DNA from: an uncultured Lachnospiraceae bacterium
GTDB lineage: Bacteria; Bacillota; Clostridia; Lachnospirales; Lachnospiraceae
Assembly: GCA_900539715.1 (NCBI GenBank)
Contig: UQDA01000010.1
Span: 1 to 64,000 of the forward strand
Reading direction: 5' to 3'
DNA length: 64,000 nt
Part shown: in pieces, positions 1-7,307 of the stretch
How the letters are laid out: each line of letters starts with the position of its first letter
How positions within the stretch are numbered: the stretch's first letter is position 1
The notes under the pieces: generated by a model
What the model was told of the DNA's origin: nothing
The model's input: the letters and a program-made list of their open reading frames with translations, nothing else
Databases searched by the model: none
Program-made: the position numbers and the translations under genes

Positions 1-116
1 AAAATAATAATATAGGGCAGGGACTGCCCGAATTAACGCCTGTGGAGATAGTAGGTAGTAGGTTACGAGGTCTGCGAAGCAGGAAGCCCATTGGCTTTAG
101 ACAATGGGTAGTTCAC
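1..116 (+). mobile_element. Right end (omega-RNA region) of an IS200/IS605-type element
   Basis: The last ~35 bases form the hairpin CCCATTG (87-93) / CAATGGG (102-108) followed by TAGTTCAC. This is the layout I know from the right ends and omega-RNA scaffolds of TnpB-carrying IS200/IS605 elements in Clostridia. No transposase coding is visible in the window; the body would lie to the left. The presumed tip (116) is 46 bases before the cysK start codon. Recognition is from memory of the family, not from alignment, so the exact tip may be off by a few bases. Confidence 0.55.
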
Positions 117-162
117 AATGACCAGACATCATAATGATTATTTTTTATCAATGGAGGTTAAC

Positions 163-1095
163 ATGTCACAGATTTATACTTCTGCCGACCAGCTCATCGG
201 CAAAACCCCTCTTTTAGAGCTGACACATCTGGAAAAACGATTCGGTCTCAAGGCCCGTCTCCTCGCAAAGCTGGAATATTTCAACCCCGCCGGCTCTGTA
301 AAAGACCGCGCTGCCAAAGCAATGCTTGACGATGCGGAAGCTTCCGGCCGATTAAAACCCGGCTCGGTCATCATCGAGCCCACTTCCGGCAATACGGGCA
401 TCGGACTTGCCGCAGTCGCTGCCGCCAGAGGTTATCGCATCATCATCGTCATGCCCGACACAATGTCTGTGGAACGCCGCCAGCTCATGAAAGCCTACGG
501 CGCTGAGCTCGTCCTGAGCGACGGCACAACGGGAATGTCCGGCGCCATTGCAAAAGCAGACGAACTTGCCGCGCAGATTCCGGACAGCTTTATTCCCGGG
601 CAGTTTGTAAATCCCGCAAATGCAAAAGCGCATTATGAATCTACCGGTCCTGAGATTTTTGAAGATACGGACGGCGAAGTCGATATTTTTGTAGCGGGCG
701 TCGGCACCGGCGGCACCATTACCGGCGTCGGAGAATATTTAAAATCCAAAAAGCCTGACGTCAAAATCGTCGCAGTCGAGCCCGCCTCCTCCCCTGTCCT
801 TTCCAACGGCACGGCAGGCGCGCACAAGATTCAGGGCATCGGCGCAGGCTTTGTCCCCGAGCTTTTGAATACCGCCGTCTATGACGAGGTCATCCCCGTT
901 CAAAACGAAGACGCTTTTGCCATCGGCAGACTCATCGGACAGCAGGAAGGCGTCCTTGTCGGCATTTCCTCCGGCGCGGCTGTCTCTGCCGCGATAGAAC
1001 TGGCAAAACGCCCCGAAAATGAAGGAAAGACAATTGTTGTCCTGCTTCCTGATACCGGGGACAGATACCTGTCTACCCCGCTTTTTGCGGACTGA
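163..1095 (+). CDS. cysK: Cysteine synthase A (O-acetylserine sulfhydrylase)
   Basis: Pyridoxal-phosphate enzyme making cysteine from O-acetylserine and sulfide in the cytosol. The 310-residue product has the usual family length. It shows the PLP-lysine motif NPAGSVKDRAA, the substrate loop EPTSGNTGIGLA, and the glycine-rich phosphate loop GVGTGGTITGVGEYL. The C-terminal SSGAAVSAA and LLPDTGDRYLST blocks are also typical. The start at 163 is preferred because a GGAGGT site lies at about 153 and homologues begin near MSQIY; the in-frame ATG at 118 sits inside the flanking IS tip. It is a single gene followed by a strong terminator. The insertion element ends just upstream, so the native promoter may have been replaced or displaced. 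The call is secure; CysK versus CysM is decided by overall motif fit. Confidence 0.96.
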   Translation: MSQIYTSADQLIGKTPLLELTHLEKRFGLKARLLAKLEYFNPAGSVKDRAAKAMLDDAEASGRLKPGSVIIEPTSGNTGIGLAAVAAARGYRIIIVMPDTMSVERRQLMKAYGAELVLSDGTTGMSGAIAKADELAAQIPDSFIPGQFVNPANAKAHYESTGPEIFEDTDGEVDIFVAGVGTGGTITGVGEYLKSKKPDVKIVAVEPASSPVLSNGTAGAHKIQGIGAGFVPELLNTAVYDEVIPVQNEDAFAIGRLIGQQEGVLVGISSGAAVSAAIELAKRPENEGKTIVVLLPDTGDRYLSTPLFAD

Positions 1096-1133
1096 CAACT
1101 GCATTCGACAACTGCATACACTACCAAAAACGT

Positions 1134-1162
1134 AAAAAGCATCCCGAAAAGGATGCTTTTTT
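1134..1162. terminator. Intrinsic terminator between cysK and the convergent radical SAM gene
   Basis: The stem AAAAAGCATCC / GGATGCTTTTTT has a 6-base loop and is symmetrical in A and T tracts. It can therefore stop transcription from both convergent genes. Confidence 0.9.
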
Positions 1163-1180
1163 ATGGTTCTATAACCCTCT

Positions 1181-2593
1181 TTATTTTCCACAGCCGCTGC
1201 AGCCGTCACAGCTTCCGTGTTTTTCTGCCCAGATACGGTCTGCAGCAGGCTCCCACTGCTGCGCATAAGGCTTACATCTCACATATACGTCATCTGTAGA
1301 CTCCGGCTGCTGCATATCCGTGCTGTGCGCTCCGCTGCGCTCTACCATTTCGCCCAGCTTTTCCGGATTTTCCAACATCGGACACGGACGCAGGTGATTG
1401 CCGTTAAACGGCTGTCCCTTATGATACTCCTTAAACAGAGGCTGCTGCAGACATTCCAGAAGACTCTGTTCATGGATATTGGCATTGGAATAATGGATAA
1501 ATACACACGGCTCCACATCTCCCGCAGGATTGATATGAGCATACTGACGTCCCCCCGCGATACAGCCGCCTATAAATTCCCCGTCATTCTGGAAATCAAT
1601 GCAAAAAATCTGCTTTCCTCCGGTCAGTCCGCGGATTTCACGCACCCGCCGTATCATGTACTCCCTCTGCTCCGCATTGAGCATCAGGTCCACATTTGCC
1701 CCGTCCCCTATCGGCATATAATGGAAATACCAGTTAAACCGCACACCATGTTCTATCAGCATATCGATAAAAGCATCGTCCGTAACAGCCTTATAGTTCT
1801 GACTTGTATAGCAGATGGATGTTCCAAACAGCAGACCATATTTTTTCATCAAATCCATCGCATGCATTACCTTATCATACACGCCCTTGCCGCGCCTGTC
1901 ATCCGTCGCATCTCCAATGCCCTCTATCGAGATGAAAAACGCCATATTTCCGACTTTCTGCACTTCCCTGCAAAACTCCTCGTCTATCAGCGTTCCATTC
2001 GTAAACAAATGGAATACGGAAGTCTGATGCGCTGCCGCCAACCGGAGCAGATCGTTTTTCCGGCACATCGGCTCGCCGCCGGTGCACATATACCAATGTA
2101 TTCCCAGCTCTTCTCCTTCTGTCACGAGCTTATCCATCTCTTCATAAGTAAGATTCAGCGTTTTGCCATATTCCGCCGCCCAGCAGCCCTTGCAATGCAG
2201 GTTGCAGGATGCCGTAGGATCAAACAGCAGTATCCATGGCATATTACAGTCATATTTTTTTCGCAGCTCCAATACGTAGTTATAACCGTTTAACATCCCC
2301 TCATATCCGAGATTCAGGGCATTCATTTTTAAAATATGAGGGTCCACCTCATTAATCGCCCGGTATGCAAACTGCATCCACTTTCCGTCCGGGTCCTGCA
2401 CCAGCCGGCGCGCCGCTTCAAAAGCCTCCGGCTTATGGCGCTTGTTCAACAGCGGCTCTCCAAGCTTTATCAGCCTGAGCGCCTCTTCCGACATATGTTC
2501 CGTTCCTTTTCCGCGTACAGATTTTATCGCCGCGTCTATCGCCGTTCCGAATGCAGCCCTCTGCGCGGCGTGTGTCAGTTTATTCGATGTCAT
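1181..2593 (-). CDS. Radical SAM protein with C-terminal SPASM-like cysteines
   Basis: Cytosolic iron-sulfur enzyme of unknown substrate, 470 residues. The radical SAM cluster motif is CNLHCKGC (CxxxCxxC, near residue 131), followed by the GGEPM segment. Further cysteines (FIGGCIAGG, VEPCVF, RPCPM) resemble a SPASM/twitch auxiliary-cluster region. The protein ends in a cysteine-rich tail, CDGCSGCGK. The N-terminal ~110 residues are helical and lack the radical SAM signature. The gene stands alone and converges on cysK. Its start has a good GGGGAA site. Whether it modifies a peptide, a lipid or a small molecule cannot be told from context; no small precursor-peptide gene is visible beside it. 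Confidence 0.85.
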   Translation of the reverse strand: MTSNKLTHAAQRAAFGTAIDAAIKSVRGKGTEHMSEEALRLIKLGEPLLNKRHKPEAFEAARRLVQDPDGKWMQFAYRAINEVDPHILKMNALNLGYEGMLNGYNYVLELRKKYDCNMPWILLFDPTASCNLHCKGCWAAEYGKTLNLTYEEMDKLVTEGEELGIHWYMCTGGEPMCRKNDLLRLAAAHQTSVFHLFTNGTLIDEEFCREVQKVGNMAFFISIEGIGDATDDRRGKGVYDKVMHAMDLMKKYGLLFGTSICYTSQNYKAVTDDAFIDMLIEHGVRFNWYFHYMPIGDGANVDLMLNAEQREYMIRRVREIRGLTGGKQIFCIDFQNDGEFIGGCIAGGRQYAHINPAGDVEPCVFIHYSNANIHEQSLLECLQQPLFKEYHKGQPFNGNHLRPCPMLENPEKLGEMVERSGAHSTDMQQPESTDDVYVRCKPYAQQWEPAADRIWAEKHGSCDGCSGCGK

Positions 2594-2768
2594 ACCAATT
2601 TCCCCTTTCCTTTTTCCTTTGTAACGTCAGCTCCTGACCTGCTTTTATTATATGTTTCCGCAAAAAAATTGGCTTTTACCACTTTCCTTCTTTTGGGATA
2701 AATTGGAACAAAAAAGGAAAAGTGTGAGCAATCTGTCAATGCAGCGACTCATTCCTCCCACAAAAAAA

Positions 2769-2797
2769 TTGACATTCCCCCGCCCGTGTTCCATACT
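2769..2797 (+). promoter_or_regulatory. Sigma-A-type promoter for the M42 peptidase operon
   Basis: The -35 box TTGACA (2769-2774), a 17-base spacer and the -10 box CATACT (2792-2797) lie about 36 bases before the coding start at 2833. Confidence 0.6.
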
Positions 2798-2832
2798 GGA
2801 TTTAACAAACCAACACAAAGGAGATTTCCATC

Positions 2833-3912
2833 ATGAATGACATCACTTCCTACATGCTCGAACAGACCAAAAACATCCTTGCTATCGACAGCCCCACGGG
2901 CTTTACCTCCCGCGCTGCGGAATATGTCATGGAAGAATACCGAAAGCTCGGCTATGAGCCTCATCTGACCAACAAGGGCGGTATTTTTGTCTGCGTCAGC
3001 AAGGGCGCTGAACATACAGAAGCGGACAACAACGCCGCATACTCCGACGTTTCTCCCGAAAAAGCTCCCATTCTTCTAGAGGCGCATATGGATACGCTGG
3101 GAGCAATGGTATGCCGCATTAACGAAAAAGGACGCCTCATGCTGACTGCTCTGGGCGGCATGAACGCCAACAACGCCGAAGCAGAAAACTGCCGCGTCTA
3201 CACAAGAGACGGCAGGGTTTATTCCGGCACATTCCAGATGCAGAATGCATCCATCCATGTAAACGGCAGCTATAATGATACTTCCCGTTCCTACGACGTC
3301 ATGGAAGTTGTCCTCGACGAACCCGTAGAAAGCAAAGCCGATGCAGAAGCGCTCGGCATCATGACCGGGGACATCGTCTGCTTTGACCCCCGTACGACCG
3401 TAACAGAATCCGGCTATATCAAGAGCCGCTTCCTCGATGACAAATTAAGCGTCGGCATCCTGCTGGGATATGCAAAATATTTGAAAGACGACCAGGTAAA
3501 AACCGAGCGCACCATTTACCAGCACATCACTGTTTTTGAAGAAGTCGGACACGGCGGCTCCGCCTCCATCCCCACGGACGTTTCCGAAATCCTTTCCGTG
3601 GATATGGGCTGTGTAGGCGATGGTCTTTCCTGTAAGGAAACGCAGGTTTCCATCTGCGCCAAGGACTCCGGCGGCCCTTACCATTATGACGTGGTGAGCG
3701 CCCTGATAGACGCCGCAAAGAAACATGAGATCGACTTTGCCGTGGATGTTTATCCCCACTACGGTTCTGATGCCGAGGCGGGGCTGCGTTCCGGCCACGA
3801 CTGCCGTCACGGGCTCATCGGCTCCGGCGTATATGCATCCCACGGTTACGAACGCAGCCATGTAAAGGGAATGGAAAATACCCTCCGTCTTTTACAGGCT
3901 TATCTGGGATAA
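2833..3912 (+). CDS. M42-family metallopeptidase (deblocking aminopeptidase / endoglucanase-M-like)
   Basis: Cytosolic dinuclear-metal aminopeptidase expected to trim short peptides; 359 residues, normal for the family. Metal-site blocks are visible: EAHMDTLG (first His-Asp), SRFLDDKLSVG (bridging Asp), VFEEVGHGG (catalytic Glu pair), SVDMGCVGDG, and a late ASHGYERSHVKGMENT block with the last His. The start has a clear AAAGGAG site at 2818. It is the first gene of an apparent three-gene operon with the glycoside hydrolase and DUF3592 genes downstream (gaps of 37 bp and 1 bp). The pairing with a sugar hydrolase hints at joint use of glycopeptides, which is inference. Confidence 0.9.
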   Translation: MNDITSYMLEQTKNILAIDSPTGFTSRAAEYVMEEYRKLGYEPHLTNKGGIFVCVSKGAEHTEADNNAAYSDVSPEKAPILLEAHMDTLGAMVCRINEKGRLMLTALGGMNANNAEAENCRVYTRDGRVYSGTFQMQNASIHVNGSYNDTSRSYDVMEVVLDEPVESKADAEALGIMTGDIVCFDPRTTVTESGYIKSRFLDDKLSVGILLGYAKYLKDDQVKTERTIYQHITVFEEVGHGGSASIPTDVSEILSVDMGCVGDGLSCKETQVSICAKDSGGPYHYDVVSALIDAAKKHEIDFAVDVYPHYGSDAEAGLRSGHDCRHGLIGSGVYASHGYERSHVKGMENTLRLLQAYLG

Positions 3913-3949
3913 CGGCGTCCGGAAAATATAACAAAGGAGATTTTTCCGC

Positions 3950-5848
3950 ATGAAAGAGATTACAGCGGGCGGCTCGACCGTCCGCCTTCATGAGGAGACC
4001 CTTCTGGTCTCCCTTTTCAGAAATGATGCTGAATGGAACTGGCGAGAGGATTTTGTGCCGACATTGGAATGTGACGAAGGGATTTTTTCCTTTACTGATG
4101 CGCGCTCCGTTTCCCATGAGCTTTTTCAGAACGGCATCGGGACCGGCATCCGCAGCTGCTTTGAGGGATTTGAGGCAAACGGAACTGTCCGCCCCTATTC
4201 CTTTGAAACTCTCATCTGGATAGAAGCAGTCTCCGGCGATATCCGCTTTGAATGGCTTCCGCTCTGCGAAGAAGGGCTTTCCGTCAAAAAGGTCCGCTGG
4301 CCCGGAGAAATGTCCTTTGAAAAAGCATCCCGCAGCTGGTATTCCGTATTGAACCATCAGCAGGGGCTTCTCGTTCCAAACGACTGGGAAACTGCCCTTG
4401 ACCATGTTGTTTTCAATGGATTTTTTGAAACGGCAGGAGCCTATATGCCCTGGTTTGGTCAGGTAAAGGACAGAGAAGGCTACATCGCCATTTGCGAAAC
4501 GCCATGGAATGCCGGATATACCGCCGAGCATCCGGCAGGCGGTCCCTACTCCCATGTAGGCATTTATTACGAGCCCAGTCTCGGCAAAATGGATTATCGC
4601 AGAGTGCTCCGTTATACGCTGCTGTCCGACTGCGACTACAACGACCTGTGCAAGGTCTACCGCGCTTATGTGCGCGAGACCGGACATCTCCGCACCCTTG
4701 CGGAAAAAGCGGCTCAGAACCCGTCCGTTGATCGTCTGATCGGATGCAGCTTTGTCCACACCGGAATCAAAACCGTCGTCCAGCCGGATTCCGATTTTTT
4801 TGACCCGGAAAATCCCGAAAAAAACAACCACTGCACGCCCTTTTCAAAACGAACGGAAGAAATAAAGCTCCTGCACAATATGGGTGTTGAAAAACTGTAT
4901 CTCCACCTGGACGGCTGGGCGCAGCCCGGCTATGACAACTGCCATCCGGACTATTCCCCCGCCTGTATCGAAGCCGGAGGCTGGGAGGGCATGAAGGAGC
5001 TGGCGGATACGATGCACGAATGCGGCTACCTTTTCGGCATCCATGACCAATACCGCGATTTTTATAAATCCGCGAAAAGCTTTGACGAAAACTATGCCTG
5101 CCGCCTAACGGACGGCACCATCCCGGAGCACCACCGCTGGGCAGGCGGCCCGCAGTCCTATCTGTGCGCCACTCAGGCTCCCTATTACCTGAGGCGCAAC
5201 TTTGCGGCGCTTTTTGAAAACGGTATCGAACTTGACGGCGCTTACCTGGATGTTTTTACCTGCAATGAGGGCGATGAATGTACGAATCCCGAGCACCGCA
5301 TGACGCGCCGGGAATGCTATGAATATCGGGGACAGTGCTTCTCATGGCTTCTGGCTCACGGCATCCTGTCCAGCTCCGAGGAGGTAAGCGACTGGGCAAT
5401 CCCCAGCCTCGTATTTTGCCACTACGCGCCCTATTCCTTTATGATGAAGCGCCCGGGGCTTCCAAAAGACGGCATCCCGGTACCTCTGTTCAATCTCGTT
5501 TACCATGACTGTGTGATCGAGCCGTGGATGATGGACAAAGCTTCCGAAAACGACGATTATATGCTTTATGCGCTGCTAAACGGCGGTGCCCCATATCTGC
5601 TGCGCGATGCCGCATATTTAAATACCGACGGCAGCTTTGAAGGCGACGAACTTCTCGCCCTTGAAGAGATGATAAGGCGCTCCAAAACCGTTTCCGCTCT
5701 GCATGAAAAGATTGCAAAATGTGAAATGGTCCGTCACCGGATGAATCCTGAAAACTGGTGGATTCAGGAAACGGAATTTTCTGACGGGACAAAAGTAAAA
5801 GTGGATTTTAAGAATCAGACTTATGAAATTTCAGAAGGGAGTCTGTGA
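3950..5848 (+). CDS. Putative glycoside hydrolase, GH129/GH101-like (DUF5696-type)
   Basis: The 632-residue protein has an N-terminal beta-rich half and a barrel-like second half. No signal peptide is seen, so it is probably cytosolic. The segment LDGAYLDVF (Asp at about 429 and 434) looks like a nucleophile strand of the alpha-N-acetylgalactosaminidase-type families GH129 and GH101, whose cytosolic GH129 members are about this long. The segments EKLYLHLDGWAQPG and FGIHDQYRDF fit neighbouring barrel strands. It lies 37 bp after the M42 peptidase gene. An AAAGGAG site precedes the ATG. Family assignment is from motif resemblance only; a DUF5696 protein of other specificity is the main alternative. 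Confidence 0.6.
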   Translation: MKEITAGGSTVRLHEETLLVSLFRNDAEWNWREDFVPTLECDEGIFSFTDARSVSHELFQNGIGTGIRSCFEGFEANGTVRPYSFETLIWIEAVSGDIRFEWLPLCEEGLSVKKVRWPGEMSFEKASRSWYSVLNHQQGLLVPNDWETALDHVVFNGFFETAGAYMPWFGQVKDREGYIAICETPWNAGYTAEHPAGGPYSHVGIYYEPSLGKMDYRRVLRYTLLSDCDYNDLCKVYRAYVRETGHLRTLAEKAAQNPSVDRLIGCSFVHTGIKTVVQPDSDFFDPENPEKNNHCTPFSKRTEEIKLLHNMGVEKLYLHLDGWAQPGYDNCHPDYSPACIEAGGWEGMKELADTMHECGYLFGIHDQYRDFYKSAKSFDENYACRLTDGTIPEHHRWAGGPQSYLCATQAPYYLRRNFAALFENGIELDGAYLDVFTCNEGDECTNPEHRMTRRECYEYRGQCFSWLLAHGILSSSEEVSDWAIPSLVFCHYAPYSFMMKRPGLPKDGIPVPLFNLVYHDCVIEPWMMDKASENDDYMLYALLNGGAPYLLRDAAYLNTDGSFEGDELLALEEMIRRSKTVSALHEKIAKCEMVRHRMNPENWWIQETEFSDGTKVKVDFKNQTYEISEGSL

Positions 5849-5849
5849 T

Positions 5850-6239
5850 ATGATAGCTGTATGGATCATCGCCTTTTCTTTTACGATAGTCGGCGCGGCT
5901 TTCTGCTTCCCTAAGTATTACCGGATTTTCACCTGTAAAAGCGTGACCTCCGGCAAAATGCTTTCCTGGCAGAGCCAGCGCTCCAACGGAAATTCCACGC
6001 ACCGCGCCTCCTATGAATATTTTGTGGACGGCGTGCGCTACACCGGAAATACCGGCTGGACATCCAACGGCATTTTCAGCGCCAGCCGGGAATACCGCGT
6101 CCGCTATAACCCGAAAAAACCGGATATCTCATACATCAGTATGACCGGAATGTACATAAACTGCGCCGCCGCGACGCTCATTTTCCTCGCGGGGCTCTTC
6201 GCATTCGGGGTCGGATTTTTACTGACGGCGGCGCTGTAA
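5850..6239 (+). CDS. Small DUF3592-like membrane protein
   Basis: The 129-residue protein has one N-terminal membrane segment (MIAVWIIAFSFTIVGAAFCF) and a C-terminal one of ~25 residues. They frame an extracytoplasmic beta domain containing VDGVRYTG and VRYNPKKPDISYI, the pattern of DUF3592 proteins. Function is unknown. The start ATG begins 1 bp after the stop of the upstream hydrolase and has an AGAAGGGA site inside that gene's end, so translation is probably coupled. Confidence 0.7.
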   Translation: MIAVWIIAFSFTIVGAAFCFPKYYRIFTCKSVTSGKMLSWQSQRSNGNSTHRASYEYFVDGVRYTGNTGWTSNGIFSASREYRVRYNPKKPDISYISMTGMYINCAAATLIFLAGLFAFGVGFLLTAAL

Positions 6240-6244
6240 CATCC

Positions 6245-6847
6245 TTACGCCGTCCCCAGAAACAACGCTATCAGAATCGGCACGAAAAACGAACAGATGA
6301 TGCCGTTCAGCACCGAGAGCACCACCGTTTCCTCATTTGTATACTTGAGCATCATCGGAAGCGTGGTGTCCTCGCTGGTCGCCCCGGCGGGCGCGATACA
6401 TGTGTAATAATTAAACCTCACTGCCAGAAACGGAATGATGAAAAACGAAAATATCTCCCGCATCAGATTGCTCAGAAATGCGATACTTCCCATCTCCGCC
6501 CCGCACAGGTTACTGATCGTCGCGCCCGCCAGACTGTACCAGCCCATCCCGCCGGCAACCGCCGCCCCCTGATTAAGCGGCAGTTTTAAAAGCATGGCGC
6601 ACAGCGCGCCGCCCAGCAGGGAGCCCGCCATGATTCCTGCCGGAATGATAAAAATCCGCAGATGATATTCTTTAATCTTTGCCAAAATCCCTTCCCGCAT
6701 TCCTATCATGATACCCACGCAGAACATCAGCACATATAAAATCAAATCCGTGTGCTCTCTTACCACAGAAAACACCGTATCCCCAAGACCGAAAAAGCCG
6801 CAGACAAGCCCCGCTATCAACGAAAATATCGTAAGTATGACTATCAT
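6245..6847 (-). CDS. LysO-type lysine exporter, C-terminal subunit (split gene)
   Basis: The 200-residue polytopic membrane protein resembles the C-terminal five-helix part of LysO (DUF340). It contains the conserved GGMGWYSLAG and LSNLMREIFSF blocks. LysO exports lysine and toxic analogues such as thialysine in the proton-rich direction. The N-terminal part is encoded separately just upstream, with an ATGA overlap (6844-6847), so the two peptides are made in step. The gene converges on the DUF3592 gene with only 5 bp between stops. Confident as LysO family; the transported substrate is inferred. Confidence 0.85.
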   Translation of the reverse strand: MIVILTIFSLIAGLVCGFFGLGDTVFSVVREHTDLILYVLMFCVGIMIGMREGILAKIKEYHLRIFIIPAGIMAGSLLGGALCAMLLKLPLNQGAAVAGGMGWYSLAGATISNLCGAEMGSIAFLSNLMREIFSFFIIPFLAVRFNYYTCIAPAGATSEDTTLPMMLKYTNEETVVLSVLNGIICSFFVPILIALFLGTA

Positions 6848-7143
6848 TCTTTTTCCTCCTTCCGGTCAGCTTTCCCATCCTTCTTTTTCCCGAAATTCCG
6901 CGTCATAAAATACACAAAAACTACGGAAAGCACCGTCGGTACCAGGAAAAACAAAAAGCTCTTTCCTCCGAGGGATAAAAGCTCCGCAAAAAAATCTTCA
7001 TCTCCTCCAAGATTCATCCCCATCGCAAATATCAAAAGAAATGTGCATAAAAATGCCAGCCACTCAAAGCCCTTTTTCGTTTTCTTCGGAATTAAAAATT
7101 TCCCGACGACAACGCCGAGACACATCACAATGAGTATATCCAT
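6844..7143 (-). CDS. LysO-type lysine exporter, N-terminal subunit (split gene)
   Basis: The 99-residue protein has three membrane segments, then a lysine-rich cytoplasmic tail (KKKDGKADRKEEKE). It contains the GMNLGGDEDF motif typical of the N-terminal part of LysO. It forms a two-gene operon with the C-terminal partner through a 4-bp overlap. The start has a GGAGGAAG site. In many Firmicutes the family occurs in this two-protein form, so it is not a broken gene. Confidence 0.82.
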   Translation of the reverse strand: MDILIVMCLGVVVGKFLIPKKTKKGFEWLAFLCTFLLIFAMGMNLGGDEDFFAELLSLGGKSFLFFLVPTVLSVVFVYFMTRNFGKKKDGKADRKEEKE

Positions 7144-7198
7144 ATCTTCCTCCGTATTTTGTATTTCGCCAGTTCTCCAGCCCTACACCTGAATACAG

Positions 7199-7249
7199 CA
7201 ATAACCATCGTCCCGTATAAGATAAATTTACACGATACGATGGTTATTG
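7199..7249. promoter_or_regulatory. Perfect 13-bp inverted repeat upstream of the LysO genes
   Basis: CAATAACCATCGT (7199-7211) is matched exactly by ACGATGGTTATTG (7237-7249) across a 25-base loop. It lies after the lacZ stop and before the LysO start. It has no clean T tract on either side, so it may be a lacZ terminator or a two-half regulatory site. It does not look like a known lysine riboswitch. Confidence 0.4.
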
Positions 7250-7307
7250 ATTTTAACACATTATCCGTAAAAAAGAAACTGCCTTCCGGCCTGAATCCGC
7301 CTCATTC

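Noticed and set aside
1217..2293. 358-codon frame on the plus strand opposite the radical SAM gene
   Set aside because: Antisense shadow: it lacks a ribosome site and its product has no recognisable motif, while the opposite strand encodes the full radical SAM motif set.
7144..7307. Lysine riboswitch before the LysO genes
   Set aside because: Only a simple long-loop inverted repeat is present; the five-helix junction elements of the L box are not seen.
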